64,000 nt of DNA from Eunapius fragilis (GCA_963681505.1 OY811990.1:5386708-5450707), one strand, 5' to 3'; shown: positions 22,701-35,290, counted from the stretch's first letter. Program-made: numbers and translations. The notes: generated by a model from the sequence alone, not told the origin.

Positions 22701-23510
22701 ACTTATGGACCTCCTTTTATGTACCAGTTTGGCTTCTGCTAACTCTTTCCATGATTGCGTGTGATCTGGCACTTGTACATGTAACTTGATTTGGGTCTGG
22801 ATACTCTACACCGATTAAAACATTGGGTAGGGGGAAGTGAATGTAAATCAGTTGTCTCTAGTTATAATATAATTAATAAAAATGTCCCAATGGTATTAAA
22901 ACTTGTATTTTCACTACTTCATACTACACCATTTCTCTATGGTACAATATAGTCTTGTACCCAGACCAAAATGTACGTAACGATGATCTTACAGAAGCCT
23001 CAAGAATTCATCGTGTGGACCACTAGCATCGAGGGAGAGCTCACCAAAGAATGTTATCTAAACATTGATAATGAGTTTTGGCAGTTAACATACATTATAT
23101 TACTTCAACAAAGAGAAGCTATTGAATGATATCTGGGGCTTTGTTGAGTGCATCCACCCAAACACTGCAACAGCGAACCGTTATATGCATCTGCTTCATT
23201 GTCCACACACTCTGCTAGTTAAATAAATAAATATATGTATATCAGCCAAACACACACTTTAGATGTAAAAATAATGCTTATGATTTCTTCATAGAATTAC
23301 CTTTCAGGTGCTGTCTTGCTGCTTCCAGGTGATTGTGACCAAGTCTCACTTAAAATGTGACTAAAAAAAAGACCAAACACCATGGTGATGATATACTTAT
23401 CACAAAGTTTTGTCCTCAGTGATCTTCACAAAAAAAAAGATTTCTGGCATCTGGTGTGTTCAGCTGACAAGATTTGCTTTAGTACATAACGACAGCTGCA
23501 ACCTACTTAC
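22701..23510. other. intergenic, AT-rich, no gene seen
   Basis: No supported coding or RNA feature. Confidence 0.4.
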
Positions 23511-23514
23511 TGCT

Positions 23515-24010
23515 TCACCAATACATTAATACTAGAAGATATTTAAAATAGTGAAGTCAATACCTTATGCACTGTTCCTTGATGTCCCTGTCTGGCCTAA
23601 ATAAAGTGAATATCTTATATGCAAAAAAAAAAACTCGTTTCTTTACCTTCCCCCTCTAGATTGGCATACCTGCTGCTATTTGGTGCATGCACCAACAAGT
23701 TTCTACTAAAGTTGGATCATTTTAAAAATGTAACATTATAATACCTTCTGTACTCTTCACTGATATCACTCTACACACCTGGCCTACTCTGCACTGAGTC
23801 CCGAATGAATACTGTGGCAGAATTGCTATCATAGCCTGCTAGTTATACATTAATATACCTTCTATATTGTTCACTTTCATCACTCAAATCTGTATACCTG
23901 CTGCTTTATGGTGTTGACACCAACACATTCATACTAGAAGATATCTAATAGTGAAGTCAATATTGTTCATTGATGTCCCTGTCTGGCCTACTGATTGCTG
24001 AGTTACTAAT
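23515..24010. repeat. degenerate tandem repeat of about 200 bp, three units
   Basis: Units share ACTAGAAGATAT, TAGTGAAGTCAATA, TTGATGTCCCTGTCTGGCCT and TACCTGCTGCT. The first and third copies (23520-23596 and 23925-23996) are the most similar. The middle one is diverged. Origin unknown. Confidence 0.65.
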
Positions 24011-24504
24011 AAAGGGATACTAAAGTAGTATTACTAAACTAAGTTGTTTCTTGCCATTTCAAAGTTACATGAAATGATCTGAACAGAAACAATTAAGTTT
24101 ACCTATCACAGTGTTCAAGATGACTGGCCAACTCATCAACATTGAAGAACATATTACTATGTAAGCACTTCTCTTTCAACTAAATAGCAAGCGAGGAGGA
24201 AATAATTACTCCTATAGGTGCATAGCATCCATTTACTACAACACAGCAACAATTATAAAAGTCCCTCAGCCTGTCACTCTCAACCTTGTCCCAGTCTGTT
24301 TAGCCTTGATGAAGTATTGATGACAGCATGAAATTTGGTTGGCATCTTACTATTGAGTATTCAAAACCACAAATCAAACTTGAAAATGCAAAATGACCAC
24401 TACAATATTAATTAACTTGGCTTTCATAATAATAATAATAATTTACATTAACAGGTAAATAAATGCACACATAAATCATGTAAGACACACAAACTTGCTC
24501 AAAA

Positions 24505-24774
24505 CTAGCCTTCAAGCAAGTCCATTGTTGTAGCCAACCTAGCATTGAACGCACGGGCATTGGCTTGAACTAGTATGAGATTTAGGCTCCCATAGATGTT
24601 ATTCAACATTGTTGTCTTTGAGGAATGGCTTTGAACTGCAAGTCGTGATGCGAGTTCTCCAAAAAACTGGCCTGCAGTTCTTCCCCAAGCACCAAACGTC
24701 TCCACCACTAATGGTACACACTTCCATCCCAATTCGGAGGAGATTGTATCATTGGAGTGTTGATAACTCACCAT
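24505..24774 (-). pseudogene. C-terminal remnant of a reverse-transcriptase-type element (copy 1)
   Basis: About 89 codons with LGWKCVPLVVETFGAWG, then FFGELASRLA and IYGSLNLILVQANARAFNAR before the stop. This is the conserved tail of a family of pol-like retroelement proteins known to me from sponge and coral genomes. The RT core is absent, so only the 3' end of the element was retained, as with 5'-truncated retrotransposons. The reading direction points left, away from copy 2. Confidence 0.6.
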
Positions 24775-24812
24775 TACAAAATCTAATACTAATTTTTTAA
24801 TTTCATTAAATA

Positions 24813-25113
24813 ATGGAGATGGTTAATAATATTACTCATGAAGGAGCAGCAGCCTTGGCTGCTGAGACAAGGAAGCATGCAGCTAATGATGCTAGGTGCC
24901 AAGCACTCGGATGGTCGTGCATTCCTCTTGCAGTGGAAACATTTGGCAATTGGAGAAGAGAGGCACAAGGCGTTTTTTTCTCGCTTGACCACTTTGCTGG
25001 CCCTGCATCAGGGTCGATCGAAGTCTACTGTTGTCAGAGACATTTATGGTCACCTCAGCATCTCTCTGGTAAGGTCAGTGGCTAGGTCCATTATGGGGCG
25101 CTCTAGAGATAGT
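24813..25113 (+). pseudogene. C-terminal remnant of a reverse-transcriptase-type element (copy 2)
   Basis: Same tail as copy 1: LGWSCIPLAVETFGNW, then in another frame FFSRLTTLLALHQGRSKSTV and DIYGHLSISLVRSVARSI. The frame change lies in a run of T near 24970-24977, so the copy is inactive. Copies 1 and 2 are back to back, 38 bp apart, near the centre of the large palindrome. Confidence 0.6.
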
Positions 25114-27139
25114 TAATTGACACTTTTGTAGGTAGGTTAGATGTTTAACTTTTTTCTTTGTGATCAGTGTATGTTCATGTATAATTATATGAATGAGTTG
25201 TGTTAGTAATAATTAAATCCTGTGTGTGCATTTATTCCCATTTGTGTATTCTCTTGTAGCTTCAATCATAATAACTTTAAAGCAAATTATGGTCTTAAAT
25301 GTTTATTATTGAACTTAGTAACTTGAAATCAGTGCTGTTCCACTGCATATTCAGATCTTGCGTTACATATTATTATTTATTAATCAATATCTCTAACCGT
25401 AATCTTGAATAACGTTGACAATAGAGGGCTTTGAATATTTTGATTCTAAAACAATTACTTATCTGCTTACAATAATTATCTCCCTAACTACTCCAATATA
25501 TATTAAAGAAATCAAGCAGTTAATCAATTTCAATCCTGAGTTATAGTGTTGTGTTTTTTAGTGGACACCCTGTATGAAATACAACATATGAGAACCGTCT
25601 CACTATCCTTATTCATGCAGTCACTAATCAGGGTTCCTACACCAAAAGTATGCGTCAAAATAAGACTTTTACTTTTTAAATGAATATTCATTCACACTCA
25701 GCCAATTAAACAATAAAATGCACTGATTTGCTGCACAAAAATACATAAGCGATGGAACAATTTATTTCAAAGTTGCTATTTTAATCACTGCTATTTCATT
25801 CAGCCTGCTTTCAGCAGCCTTGCACATAGATTTTGTAATTCTTTGAGACATCACTTTTAATTCACTCCAAATGAAAAACGCACTTCTGCACATGACGCGT
25901 TATTAAGTCCATGTTATGATTGCGATTAATTAAAACAAAATGCCTTTGCAAGATATTGCCCTCATTTCAATGCCTTTTGAATACAAAAATCGAAAATTAA
26001 TACCTTTTCAAGAAAAAAACAAATTTAATACCTTTTCAATTTAGCGTGGGAACCCTGCTAATATTCCACATACGAAAGCATTCAATTACACGTACATATT
26101 ATACATATAACAGTATAAATTGTCTGTGTGAGTATTCCAATTAGAAAATGTTAGTGCTTGATTAAGCACACATTCAAGTAGGTGCTGATTTTATTTGATC
26201 ATGCCGCAGTTAATGACACGAATGACTGCAAAATTTCATATTAAGGTTGCTATGCATCAACATAGAGAAAACGCAAGCTATACAATACATGCATTGCATT
26301 TTCACAACACATCAAGATTGTTCTGGATAATCTGTGACCACATAGTATCTCCACCAAGGAATGGTAGGCGCATGAAGCTACAAAAGAAAAAAAAAAAACA
26401 TTTTATTGTGGCTCCAATTTCCCAGCACAGACAAGACACACACCAATACCAATTCAGATCTTATCACATACTCCTACATAAAGATTTGCAGAGATTGATC
26501 AGGTGCCCTCCTTCCCCCCCCCCCCCACCCCCGTATGTGACTGTGCATATGACATATGACATGTGAGCACAAATGATGAGATGTTTAACACATATGTATG
26601 TACCTGTAGGTCTGCACAGAGCAGGCACACATGACCTACCAATATCAGTGATGTAATAACCTCTCCACATCAGTGTGATGGCGTGTATGTAATGACCTCC
26701 CCATATCAGTGAGATGGTGTGCAGGTTTTAATCATAACCATATCAATGTTAACCTTTAATCTCCAAGGTCACATCCTATGTCATAGGACCTGGTCCAATA
26801 AATTCATTATAAATAGGATTTTGGCTTCCGTTTCTCTACTGTTGTTTGATGTGGCTATTACCAATTGTCAATGTATTTTTTAAATTACACGTGATGCAAA
26901 AAAAACAGATGCAGTTCCTGCAAAAAGTACGACAAGTATAACTTTGTTAAAAACTATTTTTTGAAGCATGATGTGTGTGCTACATAATATATTCAATGTC
27001 AGTGTTTTAACTCTAATTGGTTTTGCCATTTTTACCAAAAACATACTGTACATTGTCCATTCACTTGGCTATTACAGCAGCATGCGACTGACAAATACCT
27101 ATCGTTCATACGCTTGTGGAGCTAGCAAATTCCTTTGCT
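25114..27139. other. AT-rich intergenic, no gene seen
   Basis: Long AT-rich stretch with no supported ORF. A C-rich run at 26515-26532 is the only feature noted. Confidence 0.45.
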
Positions 27140-27335
27140 TAGTGGCAAAGACCTGTCTAACTACCCCCTTCTTTTAACATGTCATTCTGATCTTCCCAAC
27201 ATTACTTGTTGGTACTTGAAGTTGCTTTGCGGTTTACTGAAAATACATATTTTAACAATGCAGTATTGACTGTATTTGATAATCTTTGAAGAATTGCTAG
27301 GAAGTACCAATATTTTCTGAATTGCTAACTATTTG
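27140..27335. repeat. inverted repeat IR4, right inner arm
   Basis: Reverse complement of 21900-22085. Confidence 0.85.
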
Positions 27336-28049
27336 TACAATACAATGCATTTTTGGTTTGTTCTCTGTTCATGTGAGTTTTCTAAAAATTAATTTTAACT
27401 TGCGTCCTACGCATAGGACTTATCATCCAAAAATAACCACACACATGTACCACATACATGTATACACCTTAGGATTCCCAGATATGCACATGTATAATGT
27501 ACTTGTTCTCTCCCTCACTTACAAGTCTATTTTCAACAAACTCCCCAACCCCTCCCCATCTCCCTCCCACATACCCATTGTCTAACCTGTTGTCAGGACT
27601 TGTCCACAACAGTGTCTGGAGACTTGAAGAATGTTGTATATATTTTAACAAAAATGTCCTTCACTCATAAGCTGATTCAACAGTTTCCAGGGGTTGCCTA
27701 GGAGATCAAGACATGCTAACCCTCTCTCTTGGCATCCTAAGCCCTTTTCTCCACCACCATGTCCCCATTCTCATCTAAAACCCTCTTGATATTCTCTTTC
27801 CCCTAGGCAAGGTTTAGATGTAACCTCCCCCTGCAAAATGAAAATTGAATTTTTTTTGTGTGAATGCTTTAAAAAACAAAATCGATTTTTTCCTAATAGG
27901 TTTTTACCAGCTGAATACCTAGGTTATTCAAGTTTTCTGCTCACAAGAGTTATGGTTATCATTTACATACCATCAGCACACAGCCACAACTACCTACATG
28001 CACACAACCCAACCATTTACGCGTACAGATACCCTATCTATATCTATGA
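27336..28049. other. IR4 interior, right, no gene seen
   Basis: No supported ORF. It corresponds in position to 20756-21899 but is not clearly alignable by eye. Confidence 0.4.
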
Positions 28050-28213
28050 CAAATTAAGGTGTTACCAATAGTATCAGCAGGGAACATTGGGCTATTCCAT
28101 TACTTAATTGTACACCCCTATAGAGGACAATAAATGGTGTTCAGGGTGTGTGTGTTGATGTATTTGGAAATATGGGATGGTGGTATAAATGCCTGTCCCA
28201 AGGGGGGTTTAGC

Positions 28214-28268
<55 letters not shown>

Positions 28269-28534
28269 GTGTGTGTGTGTTGTATGTCCAGGGGATGGTG
28301 GTATAAATGACTGTCCCAAGGGGAGTTTAGAAGGTGTGTGTGCGTGTGTGTGTGCGTGTGTGTGTGTGTGCATGTGTGTGTTGTGTGTGTATGCATTGTG
28401 TGTGTATGTGAGTGTTGTGTGTATGTGTTGTGTGTATGTGTGATGTGTATGTGTTGTGTGTGTGTGTGTATTTGGAAATATGTCCAGGAGATGGTGGTAT
28501 AAATGCCTGTCCCAAGGGGGGTTTAGCAGGTGGC

Positions 28535-28592
<58 letters not shown>

Positions 28593-29025
28593 GTGTGCGT
28601 GCGTATGTGTTGTCTGTATGTGTGTGTGTATATGTGTGTTGTGTGTGTTATGTGTGTGTATGTGTGTGTGTCACTGTATGTGTGTATGTGTGTGTGTTGT
28701 GTGTGTATGTGTGTGTTGTATGTCCAGGGGAAGGTGGTATAAATGCTTGTCCCAAGGGGGGTTTAGCAGGTGTGTGTGTGCGTGTGTGTGTGTTGTGTGT
28801 GAATGTGTGTGTTATGTGTGTATGTGTGTTGTGTGTGTGTGTGCATGTGTGTGTATCACTGTATGTGTGTGTATGTGTGTGTATATGTGTGTATTTGGAA
28901 ATATGTCCAGGGGATAGTGGTATAAGTGCCTGTCCCAAGAGGGGTTTAGCAGGTACGTTTGTATGTGTGTATGTGTGTATGTGTTGTTTGTGTATGTGTG
29001 TTGGTTGTGTGTGTGTTGTGTGTAG

Positions 29026-29063
<38 letters not shown>

Positions 29064-29790
29064 GTGTGTATTTGGAAATATGTCCAGGGGATGGTGGTAT
29101 AAATGCCTGTCCCAAGAGGAGGGTTTAGCAGGTATAACATAGGGAGGTGTAAAGCTCGTCCAGGGGGTATTTTAAAAATATGTTCTGGGATGGTTGGGTG
29201 GGGTTACGTTTGTCCCATGCATCTGTAAGGATGTATGGTATAGACCAGTTGGTTAATATTGATCGATCCCCACCCCTCCCTGCCTCCTACGGTCCTACCT
29301 TTCGCGGGTTCTCCTGTGCTTGCCATAGTTCCTCTGAATTGCTGATGTGTTGCAACGAGTCGAGAACTGCACGCGTCGGACCTGATATATCATACTTTAA
29401 TAGGGCCTAGTACTTTAGCCGACTGAAATTACAATCCCTGATATATGAACGAGTAGCATTAAACGTACCTCAAGATATAAGTAGATAACTCGATCGGTAG
29501 TTCGACAGGGGCACGGCAGCTTTGTACGTTGTAGGGCACGGCAGCCTTGTAGGTCGTAGGGCACGGCAGCCTTGTAGGTCGTACGGCACGGCAGCCTTGT
29601 AGGTTGTACGGCACGGCAGATTTAGGGGACTGATCTCACGATGGATACACTATTCTAATAGATGCACACTAAGATGAGGGGAAAATATATATATATATAA
29701 TAATAAATACGGGGCCCGATGCGGGGAAATTTTTTAAAAGAAAAATTGAATATTGACGGCAACGGCGTTCCATAGCTGGCCGGCGATCTC
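28050..29790. repeat. inverted repeat IR4, right outer arm with composite (TG)n satellite
   Basis: Reverse complement of 19165-20755. It holds six cores of the composite satellite (about 28160, 28290, 28475, 28725, 28900 and 29075) against four in the left arm, and four or five copies of the 23-bp GGGCACGGCAGCCTTGTAGG repeat (29510-29625). Satellite copy number has therefore changed independently in the two arms. The arms lose similarity near 29790. Confidence 0.9.
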
Positions 29791-30026
29791 GCAGAACTTT
29801 AAAACGCACGACCAATCACCGTGAAACAATTAACACATGTGAAGCCATATGATTATGCGTGTAAATAATCGTAGCACGTGGCTAAGTTGATGTCATGCGA
29901 GCAGCTGGTGTATTTGGTAATGCCACGGCAGGATCTAGCCTCGCTGTACCAGTCCTGCTGGGTATGGTCGACGGGGTATCCACGGAGTCCCACCCAATGT
30001 CAGTAACCTGGGGACAACGTATTAAA
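29791..30026. other. 3' flank of the coiled-coil gene
   Basis: No supported gene. A plus-strand ORF at 29895-30125 is antisense to the last exon of the coiled-coil gene and is discounted. Confidence 0.4.
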
Positions 30027-32718
30027 CTACTTGCAGGTCTGGGGACTGCCATTTGTACTCACTATTTGTGGTCTTGTGGGTTTGGTGTTTCCTTTAACAG
30101 CACTGCTAGACTACGGAGGAGGTAAGCTATCGCGGTGTATATAAATGAAGGCACTCACATAGCCAACTGTAGCGTGGTGAAGAAGAGCTGACTGTCTCTG
30201 CAGGTTGTATCTTATGAAGCACTCATCTTGAAGGGAATGGAAGCTGTGTGATGGAGAGGGTGAGGAGTGATGGAGGTAGAGGTGTGATGGGAGGGTGAGG
30301 AGTGATGGAGGTAGAGGTGTGATGGAGAGGGTGAGGAGTGATGGAGGTAGAGGTGTGATGGGAGGGTGAGGAGTGATGGAGGTAGAGGTGTGATGGGTGG
30401 GTGAGGAGTGATGGAGGTAGAGGTGTGATGGGAGGGTGAGGAGTGATGGAGGTAGAGGTGTGATGGGTGGGTGAGGAGTGATGGAGGTAGGAGTGATGGA
30501 GAGGGTGAGGAGTGATGGAGGTAGAGGAGTGATGGAGAGGGTGAGGAGTGATGGAGGTAGAGGAGTGATGGAGAGGGTGAGGAGTGATGGAGGTAGAGGT
30601 GTGATGGGAGGGTGAGGAGTGATGGGAGGGTGAGGAGTGATGGGAGAGTGAGGAGTGATGGGAGGGTGAGGAGTGATGGAGGGTGAGGGAGTGGTGGGAG
30701 AGTGAGGAGTGATGGAGGGTGAGGAGTGATGGGAGTGATGAAGGTAGAGGTGTGATGGGAGGGAGAGGAGTGATGGAGGTAGAGGAGGGGAAGCATTGGG
30801 ACCTACTTCTTCTGCATAATGGCATGTTTCAGTTCCCACATTTTGCCACATCGCTCCAGCTCTTTTGTTAACCTGTAATAGGGGGAGGGGCAGGAACATT
30901 AGGAGGAGGGGCAGGACATTAGGGGGGATTCCCTCCTACCTTGCTATTTCTTCACTCTGAAATGCTTCCTTTTTCTGAAGCCGATCAATGACAGTGGCTA
31001 GGTCACCTTCTATCACTGGCTTCTCATGTTGCTGTGGAAACATGTCTTTTCTCTTATCTGCACTCCCCATCCTCCCTCTCCACCCTCCCCTCTCCCTCTC
31101 CCTCTCCACCCTCCCCTCTCCCTCTCCCTCTCCACCCTCCCCTCTCCCTCTCCCTCTCCACCCTCCCCTCTCCCTCTCCCTCTCCACCCTCCCCTCTCCC
31201 TCTCCCTCTCCACCCTCCCCTCTCCCTCTCCCTCTCCACCCTCCCCTCTCCCTCTCCCTCTCCACCCTCCCCTCTTCCTCTCCCTCTCCACCCTCCCCTC
31301 TCCCTCTCCCTCTCCACCCTCCCCTCTCCCTCTCCCTCTCCCTCTCCACCCTCCCCTCTCCCTCTCCCTCTCCACCCTCCCCTCTCCCTCTCCCTCTCCA
31401 CCCTCCCCTCTCCCTCTCCCTCTCCACCCTCCCCTCTCCCTCTCCCTCTCCACCCTCCCTCTCCCTCTCCCTCTCCACCCTCCCCTCTCCCTCTCCACCC
31501 TCCCCTCTCCCTCTCCCTCTCCACCCTCCCCTCTCCCTCTCCCTCTCCACCCTCCCCTCTCCCTCTCCCTCTCCACCCTCCCCTCTCCCTCTCCCTCTCC
31601 ACCCTCCCCTCTCCCTCTCCCTCTCCACCCTCCCCTCTCCCTCTCCCTCTCCACCCTCCCCTCTCCCTTTCCCTCTCCACCCTCCCCTCTCCCTCTCCAC
31701 CCTCCCCTCCACTCTCCCTCTCCACCCTCCCGTCTCCCTCTCCACCCTCCCCTCTCCCTCCCCACCCTCCCCTCTCCCTCTCCACCCTCCCCTCTCCCTC
31801 TCCACCCTCCCTCTCCCTCTCCACCCTCCCGTCTCCCTCTCCACCCTCCCCTCTCCCTCTCCACCCTCCATTCCTCTCTGCATTCCCATGCATGCATTTA
31901 CATTAATCTGATATCCCTTGGTCCCTGACCACACACTATCCCTTGGTCCCAGACCTATCCCTTGGTCCCAGACTGCACACTATCCCTCGGTCCCAGACCT
32001 ATCCCTTGGTCCCAGACTTCACACCTTTGCTCTAAGTTCCTGTTCCAGTTGTTTCTGCTTCTGTATCTCCTGCTGGTGTCGGGCCATGTCCCTGGCCCTC
32101 TGAGCTTCAGCCTGTTGCTCCGCCCTCTGTGTGGCCTGGGGAAGAGTACAGAAATGAATGAGGAGTTGAGAAGGTGAGGTGCTCTATATGAGGGGGAGGG
32201 GAGGGAGAGGGAGGGGAGGGAGAAGGGGAGGGAGGGAGAAGGGGAGGGAGGGGAGGGGAGGGAGAAGGGGAGTGGAGGTATGGGGAGGATAGGGGCAGGA
32301 AGAAGGGGAGGGAGAGGGGAGGGGAAGGGGAGGGTATGGGGGAGGGTATGTATATATATATATATCACAGTACGGGGGGAGGGGGGGGGGGAAGCATAGT
32401 ATGTACCTCTTTAATAGAGTTGGTCAGTTTTTCTTTCATCTCCTGCTGCAATGCTTCAAGCTGACTGGCAGCCTATGGAGAGAGAGGGCATGTCGTGATG
32501 TATCTCTCTCACCACTGGACTGGGTACCAGCTTGCTGGCTTTTTCTTGGTCACTCTTTGCTTTGTTCTTGCAACTCTCAAGGTCCCTCTGTAGCTGCAAC
32601 ACCTTACCCTTCTCATCGTCCAGCTGTCTAGTGAGAGCATTCACCTGTTGGGCTGGTATGACGGTGTTGTGTAGTCCCCAGACCTCTGTACATCGCTTTA
32701 AATGCTCAGGCCTGACTC

Positions 32719-32765
<47 letters not shown>

Positions 32766-32843
32766 TACACACACAGACACACAGACACGCACACAGACAC
32801 ACACACACACAAACACACACACATACACACACACAAACACACA

Positions 32844-32887
<44 letters not shown>

Positions 32888-32888
32888 T

Positions 32889-32939
<51 letters not shown>

Positions 32940-35290
32940 GTCCCCAGGCCTTACTCAGTTTCTTATTGCTGTCCTCTTTGGCTGCCAGCTGGGACCTCAG
33001 CTCTGTGCCCTCATCCTCCAGTCGCTCTATCTCACTCTGCAGAGTGTGGGCTTCCTCCAGGCTAATGCCTGGAGGAGGAGGGGGCGGGGCTTCTGGTGGG
33101 GGCACCTAGGGTCTCAGCATAAAGGAGAAGTCATGTAAGTCCCCAATACCTCAACCATCAGGACCCCAGCCCATACCTTAACCATCAGGTCCCCAGTCCA
33201 TACCTCAACCCATACCTCAACCATAAGGTCCCCAGTCCATATCTCAACACCATGAGGTCCCAGTCCATATCTCAACCGTCAAGTCCCCAGCCCATACTTC
33301 AACCATCAGGTTCCCAGTCCATACCTCAATCATCAGGTCCCCAGTCCATACCTCAACATTCCTCAAACCTTCCAGCTCCTTCAGCTTCACTTCTATGTTT
33401 CCAATAATGGTGTCTTTTTCCTGAAGCTGCTGTTCCATCAGCTGCACCCTATGTGCATATGGGACCTCTCATGTCTAGCCACTCCCCCTCATGTCTAGCC
33501 ACTCCCCTCACGTCTAGCCACTCCCTCTCATGTCTAGCCACTCCCCTCATGTCTAGCCACTCCCCCTCATGTCTAGCCACTCCCACCATGTCTAGCCACT
33601 CCCCTCGTGTCTAGCCACTCGCTCATGTCTAAACACTCCCTCTCGTGTCTAGCCACTCCCCTCATGTCTAGCCACTCCCCTTATGTGCTTGCACAATTAC
33701 AACGTTCCCCTAATCATAGTGCAATATGATAACCTCAGGAAATATGGACTAGGTTGTAAGAATTACGCAATTATAAAGGGGGATATTCTGGTGGGGTATA
33801 AGGTACCACTACATGAATTAGCCATATGATCTACAGGACAAAATGATTACTGAACTAAACTATTATTTTAATGAGGTGGCTTTTTTTTTAATTGGGGGGT
33901 GGAGTGGATATAAGGGCATATGATGTATGGGGGGGGGGGGGGGGGGATATAAGGGCATATAAGGTATTGGGGGGGGGGGGGGGCATATAACATATAAGAG
34001 CATAGGACCTGCTATTGGGGGGGGGGGGGGGGCATAAGGGTATATGAGGTATTGGGGGGGGGGGGGGGGGCATATAAAGGCATATGAGGTATTGGGGGGG
34101 AGGGGGGGCATATAAGGGCATATGAGGTACTGCCACCACTACATTATGTCATCATTTCATTACATCACCACTTAATCAAGTGCTAGCTCTCTCTCATACT
34201 ATCCAAACCTTTCTTTTAGCTCTTTCACTTTCAAGTCTTGCCTACCAGCCTTTCCAAGTAACAATTGCTCGTAGTATGCCTGTCATGGAGGAGGAGGAGG
34301 AGGAGCAGGAGGAGGAGGAGGGGGAGGAGGATACTGTACATGGCTCAGGGACTTTTGACTTCTTCTTTAGGCCCACCCAACCAACCAACCAATCAAGCAG
34401 TACCTTGTATTCACCAGAGATTTGCTGTATGGCATTAGAAAGTTGTGCTCTTGTGCTTAGTCTGATCAACTCTAGTTTCTGTGTGTTGAGAATGTGGTGA
34501 GGGGGTATAGTGAAGTGTGTGTGAATGGTGAGGTGTGGTAAGGGATGGTGAGTGCATAAGAAGACTAGCTGGGTGGGTGTACAGCATAATGCTTGCATGT
34601 ATGTACCTCTTGAAACTGCTGTTCCAAAACCTGCACCCTCTCTTTGGCATGGCAGTAACTAGTGTGTGCAAGAAGATTAATGATGTGCTTGTCACACACA
34701 CACACACATACACACACACCAACAACACAAACATAACTAACAGTTCACTTGCTCTCTCTTCTAATTTTGCCTCATAACTTGCTTTGAGCACATTTTTAGT
34801 GAAGTTCAAATCTTTCTTTAACTGAATTGTGTCCTGAAATATACATGCATGCAGGCTACATTACATCCGATGTTTAGTTAATGGTGGATCATCCCATATG
34901 CGTGAGGCGTATGCGTGCTGCTTGCACATTTGTGTTTGCGTATATCCCGGACTCCTGCATGCAGGCCGTACCTGAATGAGAACCCATAGAACCTGAGTGA
35001 CTTGTTTGACGTCTAGTATGTCGGTGCGGTCAGTCTGTGCACTCTGGTCACTGAGGAGGAACCCAATCTTCCTCTGGGAGGCCAATGACGGCCTGGACAG
35101 GGAATAACACCGCGCGCGGGGGGCCCGGGGTTTATTTATCTACTTCTAGCAACTGGACGAATTGAACGAACCGCATTTGAATTATATCTTCCGTTTTGAT
35201 AGAAGAGAATTCAATGCGCGGCACAACAGCCCGCGGCAGATTGGATAGTTCCAAGCTGGATCTGGCGGTAGCAGCAGAAAGTTCCGTCAT
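30027..35290 (-). CDS. coiled-coil protein resembling human C10orf67 (DUF4709-type)
   Basis: Fifteen exons: 35290-35172, 35092-34972, 34833-34742, 34658-34607, 34478-34404, 34279-34209, 33448-33352, 33105-32955, 32652-32528, 32472-32407, 32135-32025, 31031-30940, 30872-30807, 30243-30159 and 30110-30027. They sum to 1,407 nt (468 aa), with consistent GT-AG phases. The N-terminus has [13 protein letters not shown], then [20 protein letters not shown] (a SDQSAQTD box). The middle is coiled coil: [35 protein letters not shown], a [12 protein letters not shown] break, then [20 protein letters not shown]. The C-terminus has [20 protein letters not shown] and [12 protein letters not shown]. The ATQTD-like box, coiled coils and terminal block match my memory of C10orf67. 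Its function is not established; a ciliary or testis role is possible. Exon 1 end and exon 15 are the least certain parts. Confidence 0.65.
30245..30790. repeat. 35-bp minisatellite in an intron of the coiled-coil gene
   Basis: About 16 units built from GATGGAGGTAGAGGTGTGAT and GGGAGGGTGAGGAGT, with shortened forms. It fills the intron between exons 13 and 14 up to the acceptor at about 30244. The long minus-strand ORFs are repeat artefacts. Confidence 0.95.
31070..31866. repeat. 26-bp polypyrimidine minisatellite in an intron
   Basis: About 30 units of CCCTCCCCTCTCCCTCTCCC plus TCTCCA, with shorter units at the right end. It is almost pure C/T on the plus strand, so a purine strand in the transcript. 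It lies between exons 11 and 12 of the coiled-coil gene and generates seven overlapping spurious ORFs of about 280-330 codons. Confidence 0.95.
32188..32395. repeat. purine-rich low-complexity tract in an intron
   Basis: [22 protein letters not shown] repeats between exons 10 and 11 of the coiled-coil gene, ending with a short (TA)n and a poly-G run. Confidence 0.9.
32719..32939. repeat. (CA)n tract, read as (UG)n in the transcript
   Basis: About 220 bp of CA with AA steps. It starts about 15 nt inside the intron that follows exon 8 of the coiled-coil gene. Sense RNA is a UG repeat. Confidence 0.95.
33130..33350. repeat. 27-bp intronic repeat
   Basis: About eight units containing AACCATCAGGTCCCCAGTCC and ATACCTC, in the intron between exons 7 and 8. 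On the minus strand each unit contains GAGGTATGGACTG, a copy of the exon 7 donor. Confidence 0.85.
33475..33690. repeat. 20-bp intronic repeat
   Basis: About eleven units of TCATGTCTAGCCACTCCCC with small variations, between exons 6 and 7 of the coiled-coil gene. Confidence 0.9.
33893..34132. repeat. poly-G interrupted minisatellite
   Basis: Units of GGCATATGAGGTATT followed by 12-18 G, five to six times, in the same intron. A strong G-quadruplex candidate on the non-template strand. Confidence 0.9.

Noticed and set aside
29895..30125. 76-codon plus-strand ORF ending at a GTAAGC donor-like site
   Set aside because: It lies antisense to the predicted last exon of the coiled-coil gene, whose phase and stop fit well. 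No domain is recognised.
30936..31934. ORFs on both strands of Ser/Pro/Leu or Arg/Glu/Gly repeats
   Set aside because: Translation of a 26-bp polypyrimidine minisatellite in an intron of the coiled-coil gene.
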